From Arenicola marina (lineage: Eukaryota; Annelida; Polychaeta; Arenicolidae), in contig OZ025265.1 in NCBI GenBank assembly GCA_964019135.1, positions 21,861,143-21,925,142 on the forward strand: a stretch of 64,000 nucleotides of DNA. The letters run 5' to 3'. The notes beneath the pieces are model-generated. The model saw only the letters and a program-made list of their open reading frames with translations, did no database searches and was not told the origin of the DNA. Of the stretch, positions 12,270-22,624 are shown in pieces. Position numbers and translations under genes: made by a program. Numbering within the stretch: position 1 is the first letter of the stretch; each line of letters opens with the position of its first letter.

Positions 12270-14358
12270 CTCGAAGTTTCGACTGTCTAATATCGTATAT
12301 ACTAAACCAGAAAGTCCTTAAATTCATCCGCGAAGACCATATTATTGCCATTAATTTACTTTACATTGGTTCACTTTTCTACTTAGGCCCTTTTATCAGA
12401 TGTTGATATCCAGCCTCTGATTTGACAAATTGCGCAATCTGACAAACACCTTAAACGGCAAAGTTAACCTGGTTCCCCCCCTCTGTGGATGTGGCACTCT
12501 CTGCCTTCGACTCCCTCCGCTAGGGCTCCATTATAGCGGTAAAAGCTAGCTTGCGTGGCGCTACCGTGCGGGGAGCTTGTGGAAGTGGCCGCGGTACCAG
12601 CTTAATGCCAGCTCAGATGGCGCCACCGTCAGACTGAATGCAAAAGCGCGCGTTCGTTGGTCTACAACCCCGGGGGCATTGCCCATCTGAAACTGAATAA
12701 TTCGAGTCTCTATCCTCAAATTGCAGGTCTCAGCCACATACATGTACTTCTGCATATACCGCATGTGTTAAAATAATTAAAATAAGTTACTCATCCACCA
12801 ATATTTTTCTTGAAAAATGTAAAAACTATTGATTGGAAATTATGTAGATCTATTTAGATCTATATTCCTATAGCATAGAAGTACACCTATTGTATGCAAT
12901 AAAAACCCAGATAGGTTTTTAAGCCTATTTTTTGGCGAAATTAGTGTATCCCATGTGAAAAAGTGTGGCTTTCTTGTGTACTACGTCATCAAAATATGCA
13001 CATTGCGGCAGTTTTATATCGTCCATCATACGATGACAGATCTATTTCTCATGAAGGTTACATTTATACAGTCAGACAATGTGTTTCCAAAATATTTCGA
13101 AAACCACAATTTAAGTAAAAAATTGCTGCATGAGCAGCTTTAACTTACATATCCTTTGCCATGCCTGTAGGAAGAAGGTGGTGGGGGGGGATTTTTGAGG
13201 AAAAGTGCAGTTTCTCAATGCAAACTTTAAGCCATCTGAGGCATGGATCGCACCCCCTTTTTGAGGAAGTATGCTATCAGAGGCGGTGTGGAGCCCCCCC
13301 AGTCGCAAGTATTCAGTGGACCCCCCAGTCGCAAGTATTCAGTGGACCCCCCCCCCCCGCCCCCCAGTCGCAGGTATGCAGTGGACCCCCAGGGACGGAT
13401 CTAGACATTTGCCAAGGAAGGGGGGGGGGGGTGCCTTCTGAAACTCAGGTTCAGGTTCCCAAGGGGGGGGGGGGGGGCATCCCCCCCTTTCAAAAAATTC
13501 CTGGATCCGCCCCAGCTTGGTATTCTGTAATATTATCATTTAAGCTTGATTCTATTTTATTGTAACCGTCAAAATGTTTTAGCATCATGCATTGTAGTTT
13601 TAATCAATATTGCATACAGTCGATTCGTTTAGATATAGCCTATGGGGGCCTACATGCCTGGACTAGCTAGCAAACACTAAAACTGGCGGTTGGAGGGTGG
13701 GGGGGGTATATATGGTATATATCATTTCACCGTGAACTGGAAATAAGGAAAACAATTGTATCCGCCCCTCCTTTATGTGCAGGGATTTCTTCATTTCATT
13801 TATTTTCACCAGAGAATAAAGAAATTCATTCTTTGTAACCTGAGAATACGACCCCCCCTTGCCACCCCTCCCCCTAAAACAGATCAAATGATTTGTCCAG
13901 TTGCTTAAGAGAGAAGAATACCGTGTGAACAACTTAATATCTAAAACATACAGGTCTGAATATATTATGTTACCAGGTCTAATTAACTAATGGAATACTT
14001 ACGTTTGAAAAGATACAGTTGGCTAGCATTTTATTGTCACAACAAATACATCACACACGATACATTCATTTTAGGCTACAGTTATTAGGCTTAGGCGTTA
14101 TAGTTACAGATGCTTTCAAAGAAGAAGGTTCACATAGATCAATAACAATTTCATGTTCCAACTGATAAATATGAAAATTGAACCCTGATGCTTGACCATC
14201 GATCAATGTTATATAGGGTTAGGCCCACGTTATGTCATCGGCAATGTCCACCAGAAGGAACGCCGGACACACGCGGGATACACTACAGAAAGCAGAACCA
14301 TTCTGAGTGCCACCGTATACGGAGCTTGAGGGTCATGTCGGACCACGTGACCTTGCCA
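12270..14358. other. Intergenic stretch between tRNA-Lys and the RJL-like gene
   Basis: No exon is supported apart from the repeat at 13391. The segment at about 12500-12590 (AAGCTAGCTTGCGTGGCGC...) resembles one at 26655-26705, so it is a dispersed repeat. AATAAA on the minus strand at 14030-14035, about 325 bp past the stop of the RJL-like gene, is a candidate poly(A) signal for that gene. Confidence 0.4.
13391..13515. repeat. G-rich element with GGATC-containing inverted ends, fourth copy
   Basis: It runs from AGGGACGGATCTAG to CTGGATCCGCCCC with two long G runs, like the copies in the first 2 kb. Just before it lie three short tandem pieces of CCCCAGTCGCAGGTATTCAG type (about 13298-13390). 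Confidence 0.5.
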
Positions 14359-17300
14359 TCATGCCTCAGAGACCTTTCTGTTCTTCATGACGTCCTCAAG
14401 TAAGTCTATAAACACCTGGTTGACGCCATCTCCCGTCACGCAAGAAGTCTCGTGGTATCTGGAACATGACAAACCCATGTCAGGCCAGGGTACTATAGCC
14501 AGAGACCCGCCGACCAGTTTAAATTTTGGCGGGTAGATTTTCATTTTGGCGGGCACTCCGGTGCTGCTTACAAGGCCAAAAAGGGCCTTTTGGTCAGGAG
14601 GTTTAGAAGAAAATCTTAGCGTTCACCATATTATGTTTATAGAACTGTCAATTGCAGGCTCAAAATGCGACCTGATCGGCTGGCGCCATATGTTATATGT
14701 GTACACTGAACACTTCTTGAAAAATCGGACTGATTAATACCCTGTGTCAGGTGGTACGCGTTGCGGCCTCGGCACCGAATGTCGACTAACCCGAGGAGAT
14801 TCCAGACCGAACTCTATCCAAAAAAATGACACTGGGGCTATCAAACATGTACTGTGGCCTGAAAACGACATATATATATATATACATGTGACAGATCTTT
14901 ACCTCCATTTCTTGGCGATGGCCAATTTTTTTCCTTGAGTGGTTGAAATGAGTCTTTTGCAATGTAGATCAACCTTGAAGCGAAAAATGACATTAAATTT
15001 CATTGATATCATTATATATCATATCTAACATACTCTTTCTTAACCCCTAAAAACTGTAACATGAATAACGATCAGCACAATTTTACAGCTGTCCTTCTAA
15101 TATTGAGGTGGTATTTTAAACTTAAACAAATTCTGTTTTGCATCTACTAACTATTGTGCTTGATAATTATATAAGTTATATTTCATTGACAATATGTACT
15201 GGTACATAATGACCATTAACCTTATTCGCCACAAGTGAGATCCTTGACTTCGGATTGCTATATTTAAATAGCTCTTTCGTCCACATGTCGAGCATTTCAA
15301 ACGATGCAGCATTAGTGACGTCATACACCAGGAATACGGCGTCTGTGGAACCGTACAGCTCATTGCGTACTTCGCTGTATTCTGCACCCCCTGATAGATC
15401 CCACAGGTGAACTCTCACTGGAGAAGTAAATACCAAGCATATATGCGTGTAACCTGCATTGCTACTACCGTAAACTGCCTATTTGAAGCCGCATACATAT
15501 TAGAAGCCGCACCCCAACTTTGGCCTCAAAACCGGGTTAGCATGCACCCAGAACCATTTCCGGAAAAATACATGTTATAAGCCGCACCCAGACTTTGGCC
15601 TCTCAAACCCCCCCACCCCCCCCCCCACCCCAACCTGTACCCCTGCTTAATCCCGTCCCGCCAACCAAACCAATTAATTGTTTATACAAGCAGTCGCGAC
15701 CACTAACAACAGTCACATCTCCCTCTCCGATTGCACCTCTTATCAAGTGGCACGCCAGTAGTATGATTTGTTCTGTAAGATAACCACACTTTTCTCTGTC
15801 ACATGCTCATAATATCAGGGTTAATTATTATAATATATCTCATATATTATTGACCCTACATGATCTACCTGAACAATTAGTGCTTTCAAATTGTCAGGAC
15901 ATATATTTTTCTCCTAGCAAGTAGTTTCACAGTGACTTCACAGAAAACACATATAGTTACCATCTTTGTCATGAATTTCTTGTATCTTGAATCCATAGTC
16001 CACTCCAACTGTAGGTTGATATCCAGAACTGTACTGAGGAAAAGACAAATTAAGGCAGTTCATACTTGAGAAAATATTGCATGACTTGTAAGTAAAGCAT
16101 AGATTGTACACCATGTTAACATGAAATTATCTACAATATTGTAATATATATGATCCAAAAGATGTAGTTACATATATGATCCAAAAGATGTAGTTACATA
16201 TATGATCCAAAAGATGTAGTTACATATATTTATTACATGAAGGAATATTAAGGCAAGAAACATATTGTAACAAACAAGGTCTCAATCTAAATGTGATATG
16301 CTATTATTATTAATTCATTGATGCGAAGCATAATTATTTGACAAAATATATACATGCATTACTGGAACAGCATCCTTACCTTGCCTTCACAAAAGTGTTT
16401 TATCAAACAAGTCTTGCCAACCCCATTATGCCCTAGGCCGACAACCTGAAATATGATAAATAATGTAATGTTCAAGACAATATTATCTGTTACAAGTATT
16501 CAGTTTATTTTGTCATTGAGATTATGTACTCCTCAAAGAAATTAATAACTTTAAGAACAGCTAATTTAAACTAAATTTAGGCAACCATTGTTAGTGGTCT
16601 ATAGATGGTCAGAAAAGCCAATTTTAGTTAAGATAAGATAACAATTTATTTAGTGGTAGTACAAAGGGTTGACAGGGTAAAATTAACACATGCTCGATCA
16701 CTGTACTGGCAGTGAGATCAGAATAAAACCGTATGGATAGGCCTAAATATATACAACGGATAATACTGATCAACAAGGTTATACCAAATATGGATCTACA
16801 GTTTTGACCATACTGTTAATTTATCTATTTCCCCCTCCTCTAAACCTCTGAGATATCTATAGCTATACATCACAGCAGAGGTGCATGCATGGGTACTATA
16901 TGATGCAAATGTACATGGTAGGGTACATATAGTTCCTCTGAATGTTGAGTACCTATAAGGTGAAAGGCGGTTGGTACTATTCTGTAAAATCAACTATTGC
17001 ATGTTTTATTGACAGCCATATCCGGGGGGGCACACAACCACAAGCACTCAATCCACTAAAAAAAAAAAACTAACATTTTTAGAGCAGATTCTGTGAAAAA
17101 TGGGAGGCTTTTCCTCTGAACCCAGCCATGCATGTATTAATGAAGACTAGCTAGTATAGTAGTATATATTAATTGTGTCACAATTAATTAATATATATAT
17201 ATTATTAATTAAGTTATAGTGTAGTATCTTGGTACCGGTCCGGTGCAACATAAAGAGACCAAAAACAACCTGCGCTAACAGGATTATCCCTTTGGCGCAT

Positions 17301-17775
17301 CGCGTTTGACGTTACGCTCATGAAACGTCCTGGGAAGCAAGAGGTTGGTGGTTCGAGCCTGAACCATGGCGGGAACCAAAAAAACTTTCTGGGTCAGTTC
17401 GTGACCCTTGATCCCCGCATACAGGGGTAGGTCCTTGGAGGGGTCCACAGAGGGCCGGGCCGAGAGATATCACAATACCATGCAGCCAGTCACAATTAAC
17501 TCCTCCATTTTGAGATGTACAGCACAGTTCATTGTGTGAGATCAATGACTGGTATCATATTTCAAGATTGTATAGTTGATTTTAGAATAGTGAGTGTATC
17601 ATGATAAATACGCTAAATACATAAATATAGTTCACACAAATTTAGCCGCCCCCGTGGGAATAAATTAATGCATCGACGGCGAGCCATAGGTAGCCTATTG
17701 GCAAACCTTTATCCAAGACAGCTTGTCCACGGCATCACTGGGATTGAAAGGCAAGTGTCCCGTTTCACGATCCAT
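14359..17775 (-). CDS. Rab-like small GTPase of the RJL/DNAJC27 type, six exons, no J domain (191 aa)
   Basis: Exons on the minus strand are 17775-17707, 16445-16380, 16033-15961, 15417-15221, 14973-14903 and 14458-14359. All junctions are GT-AG and keep frame; one acceptor (before 14973) is AAG. The 576 nt give 191 residues and a TGA. Visible GTPase motifs are the P-loop GHNGVGKT (28-35), switch I PTVGVDYG with T53, DLSGGAEY for the DxxG region (76-83), NKVD (134-137) and ETSCVTG (162-168). The sequence most resembles DNAJC27 (EVRNE, LVYDV, FEML). That protein normally carries a C-terminal J domain; here a stop follows shortly after the last helix and no J domain was found downstream. Gly80 stands where Ras has Gln61, so GTP hydrolysis is probably weak, as inferred for RJL proteins. 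There are no C-terminal cysteines, so prenylation is not expected. It lies head to head with the DNAJC22 homologue. Confidence 0.85.
15465..15600. repeat. Dispersed repeat with GAAGCCGCACCC half-copies, in an intron
   Basis: Two related halves (AGAAGCCGCACCCCAACTTT and ATAAGCCGCACCCAGACTTT, each followed by GGCCTC) lie about 75 bp apart between exons 3 and 4 of the RJL-like gene. A C-rich run follows at 15607. It is probably part of a transposon-derived repeat; only weak evidence. Confidence 0.35.
16145..16228. repeat. 26-bp tandem repeat, 3 copies, in an intron
   Basis: The unit TATATGATCCAAAAGATGTA plus GTTACA is repeated three times almost perfectly between exons 2 and 3 of the RJL-like gene. 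Confidence 0.9.
17300..17470 (+). repeat. tRNA-like SINE fragment, different family
   Basis: A B-box-like GGTTCGAGCCT at about 17350 is followed by GAACCATGGCGGGAACC, CTTTCTGGGTCAG and GGTCCTTGGAGGGGTCC. No clear A box or tRNA fold precedes it. It sits in the first intron of the RJL-like gene. Confidence 0.35.
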
Positions 17776-18699
17776 TGCCTGGAAGCATATCGCAACACAG
17801 TGTTCGGAAATATTGATCTTGCAAATTTAACTGTTTAAGCTCGAGCTCTACCGGTAACAAGCAACATTCGTAAACAAACTTGAGCGTCAAGGAGCCAATC
17901 TGGCCCAGGAACCTGCATTATTAATAACGTGTGTTGGTCAGGTGCGCGGGGGTATTGCTTAAAGAAAACACTTTACTATGAAAATTGCAACAAAGGTTAG
18001 GACAATTGCACATCCATATCACTGCCACTGGAGTATCGATCAAAAATTATTATTGTTAATCTACATTTAGTGATTGCAATTTAGAATTTCATAGCCTTAA
18101 TTAGATCGATGAAAATCAAAATCGATAAATATGAAAACTGATCGATTACTCATTGATTGATCGGGTATGTCCAGGTAAAAAATGCTGTGCGGAATTTCGC
18201 CAAGAAACATCTGGCCTAGACAAAACTTGGTAAATCTACATGTTTTAGCCACTGTAAGAATATAAGTTACATAATTAAACTTTAATTACTTCTTCATTTA
18301 AGACGAAGCAGCGCAGGTGCGCGTATTCCAGCCGACTATGCTTAATTAAGCGCCATAGCCTCTCACTCTCTTTATTTCCGACCAAATAAGAAATGCAGTC
18401 TCTTGTAGGCCACTCGATCGCTGAGGTAGGAATAAATATCATGAGCACTCGGCAAGCCTGATAGTATTTAAAGTGACCCCCCTTCGCCAAGTTTGCGAAA
18501 CCGCGCATGCGCCGCTGCCATTTCCTGCCTTATGTCAAGAATAGTGTACGCCGCATGAATACGGAAAAACAAGGCTTTATGAACGTAGTTTCCTGGCCTA
18601 ATTCCTAATTAACACTGCCCACTGAATACGCCACTCGTTTATATATAAAGTAGAATTTTTGTTATGTTATTGTGAAGGTCCAACGGAAAAACGATAACG
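17776..18699. promoter_or_regulatory. Shared head-to-head promoter region of the RJL-like GTPase and DNAJC22 genes
   Basis: The 924 bp between the two start codons must hold both promoters and 5' UTRs, unless an untranslated exon lies elsewhere. A TATA-like TATATAAAG lies at 18641-18650, about 55 bp before the DNAJC22 start, so the transcription start is probably near 18670. No TATA is obvious on the other side. AT-rich sequence with ATCGAT-type repeats fills about 18040-18160. Confidence 0.5.
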
Positions 18700-21600
18700 A
18701 TGGGCGACGGGCAAAAAAGTTTGTTCGTAGCTTACGTTCTGTGGCTGTTCGGTGGATTTTGGGGGCTCCACCATCTGTACTTAGGCCGGGAACGCCACGC
18801 TTTTGTGTGGTGGGCAACCCTTGGGGGGTGCCTGGGCCTAGGCTGGTTCCGTGACCTCTGGAGGCTCCCAGATTATGTGGAAGAAGCAAACTTGGGCAAG
18901 GACTGGATGGAATGGAAGAGTAGTGTGATGAGAAGGGTTCCACAGTTCGCAATCCTGCGTTTTATAGGCCAACTTATATTAGGCACATCATGTGGGGTAG
19001 CGCTGGTTGCAGGGATTCCAGCGGATTTTGATGCTCACTCCTCTGCACTGAGTCTTCTTACACCCCTGGCAATTGCCATAGGTAAAGTTACTAAATAAAG
19101 ATTAAATAATTTCTGTATTTACTAAGCTTGCTTACTGAATTTCTGAAACAAGCGAGGAGGGTGGGAGCCTGATGGGGAGGTATTATTATATAAATCTAAT
19201 GGTATTATGTATTATTATATGTTACCATATAAATGCCTGGGTGCCGTATGATATCTATAAGAGAGCTAGCAGATATTTCTGATGACATTTAATTGGGATA
19301 AAAAAGATAAGTGATATTTTAACCTTGCGACTGAGGAGGTGGGGGTGGGGACTGAAAATTTGTATCTATAGAGTAGGTTTGCTAGGGAAAAAAAATCAAC
19401 CTAGCTTGTCTGCATGGAGCGGGACAACAGCAGCTTTTGGATGTGAAAAGGATTTACTGCAGAACCCTCCTAAACCCAATATTGTACCAATACCCCCTCC
19501 AAAGATATAAGTTAGGCAGGGGGGTCAGGGTGTATGCACTGGATGTGGAGGATCAGATATGCAGTAATTAAGATAGGGTATGAAGATATGTTTAAGGTTA
19601 AAAATGGGGGTATAACATATATGCTCTCTACTCTAGACCTTTACCCCCTCGATGTACCTTCTGGATAAAATTTGATATCTGTCAGGACCATAACCCATTA
19701 TTCATGCCTCATCAGAGGCCTGGGTTCATATCCCACCGCTGCCACCATGTAATCAGTTTGTTTTATAAAGTGTGGAATTCGATTATTGCAGTGATGTTCT
19801 AATTATAGCTTCATATGCACATGAATATTCCTTGTATGACAGTCACCAGTTTAGCAAGAGGATACACACCCCCAAGACTAGGTGATAGTCTGCAGTTTTA
19901 CATGCCAGTTGAAACAAATTGCAGGTCTTTCATTTCAGGCTCCAGAATAAAAAAGCTTGTTTAACTGACCTCAGTTATTACCTATTAATAAGGCTTTTTT
20001 TGTCATTTTAGTAGTTGTACAGCTTTTGACCTTGTCTATACTGTCCACTCGTAAATCTTAAGTCAGGCTTATAGATCTTACTATATTACCGGTATGTCCA
20101 ATTTGCTAGGCAAGGATTTTGTGAGTTCACATAGCTCACAAATATGAGATCAGTTGTTAGAATATTTACATGGATATAGCTGTGATAACCTATATTCCTG
20201 TGTAAACGTATGCACCAATATAGCCTTAAACAATGCTTCCAGTAAAATTGTAAACGTGTACCATAATTTCCGGTATTTTGAAACTTATTATTTGAGGTGA
20301 AAATCACTATTAGCAGTTTTAAGCTGTGTTAAGTGTGTATTCAGTTTCAATAAACTAAATAACCTGTAATATGAACAAGGTCATATACGATGGGAATGGT
20401 AGGCTTTGATTTCAAATGCGCGTTCCATTTGAAATGAGAGACAGAAAATAATTTTTTTTAGTGAAATTTTGATTGAAATACTGATCATATGAAAGACAGG
20501 TGACAAGTGTTTTTTCAACATATAATGTTATTGTAATCATCTAATAGTGTATATATGTATAGCATATTATTGTAATCATCTAATAGTGTATATGTGTATA
20601 GCATATGATTGTAATCATCTAATAATATATATATATAGAATATTATTGTAATCATCTAATAATGTATATATATATAGCATATGAGTAATGTAATGTACTA
20701 GTAACAATCATACTATAGTATACTATAGTTTTACACTAAATATAATATACTAGTATTACAATATATTAATATTGCACTAAGTCAGTATTACATCATGACA
20801 AAAGGAAATACTCCATTGATAATGAACATTAGATGAGACATTGGGCATGCCTAGAGGCTGAGATTTGTGTGTGAAATGAAGGGGCATAATCGTGTCTATG
20901 CTTTCAAATGCTGTATGATAATTCTCTTCTTTTTTTCCAGGAGTTCATACCGTTGGCAACATTGGCTTGGAGAAGGCGTCGTTTCGGACGGCTGTCCTCA
21001 GCGCTTACCTCGTCTCTCCGATGTTCTTCTTCAAAAATAGCAACGTTGCCAGTGCCATTAGCCAATCAGCGCTCGCCTCCTCCATCGCTGTCCAATGGAA
21101 AGGCAGGACGTGGCGATCGCTGATTGGCCGACCGCGGCGTCATTTCGTCTGGCGTCTGATGGTGCTGTGCGTCTGCTGCTTCCTCTACTCGTCCCTCTGG
21201 TTCTCTGCCTTCTACAACAACGCTTACGTCACGACACGTGACGGTCAGAAAGTCCGGGTCAAGGACGCCTTGGGTCACTTCTTCGATTCCCCCGCGTGGC
21301 AGGAAACCAAGGCGACCACACGCCGTCTCTGGGATTACTACTGGCAGCACGGATTTTCTAAAACCTGGACCGAACTCGTGCGGACGTTGGATCCAGAAGG
21401 GGAGGACCGTGCATGCAAGGTGAGAACTATCCTTGGCCGCTAAAAACCACCTCTGTTATCCAGTTCAATGCTTTTTACTTATTATTTAACCACGTTTATT
21501 TGCTACTCAACTTGAGCCTTTATGTGCACAAAAGTGGCTTAGAACAATATTAGAAATTATTTCAATTTAATCATTTCCCTTCCTGATCGTAATTGAACGT

Positions 21601-22624
21601 CCGTCTTTTTCCGAAGCGTGCATGGCGCAGCCTGCATATGTAATTATGATAATTATACAACAAGCAAACAATGGAACCTCTGTCAATGGTTAGACTTTAA
21701 TACTATGGACTAAATATTAAATATATTTTTAATTATTACTGACAGAAGAAATCAGTATGTTGCTAGGTTCGTTTTGTAAATTAGTTAATTAATTAGTATC
21801 AATGTTTCTACACTGCACTAATATTTTTTTCACAATAATTCCTGGCTGGGTGACGATTTTATTCTTGCTTCCCATGTTTAAGACCTTGAACCTCGCTGGT
21901 GACTTTAATAAATCGATTATTTACTTACTGTGCGAAATCTAAATACCAACAGGCTGGGCTGCCGATCAACAGGTCGTTGGTTCGAACCCTGGCACCTGCA
22001 CATGAGAAAGTTCATCCAAGCCAAGCGGGAGGCTTCTTTACCCAATTTAACCTTCACGTTCACCAAGGCAACCGGGGCCGCTTCGATAGCTCAGTGGGTT
22101 AAAGCGCTGGCCTTGAGTGCTCTGGCCACCTGAGAGCCTAACGGCACGTGGATCGGTGGTTCGCGCCCCGCTGTGGCCATATCTGTGTGGTCGCAGGATA
22201 AAGATCCCATGTCCTTCGCAAAGAAGGGGTCATGGCTCCACTCTCCCTTCCTTCTCCCATTGGCGCGATATGACCAAAGGTGGTTAAAGTATCCTGAATA
22301 TACAACCAATCACCAAAGCGACCTAAAACACCAGGCATTTTTTGGCATATCACACTAAAAATCTGGGAACTTTTTTTTTCGCACATTTAGATCCTTGGTA
22401 TTCCGCCCGGATCCTCTGAGAGCCAGATCTCCTCCGCCTACCGCTCCCTGGTGAAGCAGTGGCATCCAGACCGAGTGTCGGATCCAGGCATGAAGCAGAC
22501 TGCCGAGAGGCGCTTCATGGAGATCCAGAAAGCCTACGAGACGCTGTCGTCTATCAAGGGACGCCGGGTCGCCCAAAACCGGAAACAGCGACCGGCGGAC
22601 CAGAGATCCAGAGAAGAGTTGTAA
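18700..22624 (+). CDS. DNAJC22: DNAJC22 homologue: TM2-domain multipass membrane protein with C-terminal J domain (364 aa, three exons)
   Basis: Exons are 18700-19081, 20941-21419 and 22391-22624, all with GT-AG junctions; the joins are in phase 1 and phase 0. The 1095 nt give 364 residues against about 341 in vertebrates. Residues 8-45 form a TM2-type segment (GGFWGLHHLYLGR) with two hydrophobic helices. More hydrophobic stretches follow in residues 80-215, ending in WRLMVLCVCCFLYSSLWFSA. Residues 288-350 are the J domain: YRSLVKQWHPDRV with HPD at 312-314, then FMEIQKAYETLSS. The HPD tripeptide stimulates Hsp70 ATPase activity, and the C-terminal J domain would face the cytosol. The fly orthologue (wurst) acts in clathrin-mediated endocytosis; that role is carried over by homology. 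The start follows a TATA box by about 55 bp and matches the conserved N-terminus. Intron 2 holds a tRNA-derived SINE. No AATAAA was seen close after the stop. Confidence 0.93.
20524..20690. repeat. Tandem repeat of about 42 bp, 4 copies, in an intron
   Basis: ATTGTAATCATCTAATA followed by TATA/TGTA-rich sequence recurs four times at about 38-44 bp spacing in intron 1 of the DNAJC22 gene. Confidence 0.85.
21948..22078 (+). repeat. tRNA-like repeat fragment in an intron
   Basis: GGTTCGAACCCTGGCACC at about 21979 looks like a tRNA T-arm/B box. It is followed by AT-poor sequence that runs directly into the SINE at 22079. It may be a second, older SINE. Confidence 0.35.
22079..22310 (+). mobile_element. 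tRNA-derived SINE with intact Pol III boxes, in an intron
   Basis: The head contains an A-box-like TAGCTCAGTGGGTT at about 22088 and a B-box-like GGTTCGCGCCCC at about 22158, then the body shared with the copies at 7530 and 23770, ending near CCTGAATATACAACCAATCA. This is the most complete copy in the window. It lies in intron 2 of the DNAJC22 gene, in sense orientation, just upstream of the J-domain exon. Confidence 0.8.

Noticed and set aside
12300-14358. J-domain exon for the RJL-like GTPase
   Set aside because: I looked on the minus strand for an HPD-containing exon downstream of exon 6 and saw none; a stop codon follows within ten codons of the possible donor.
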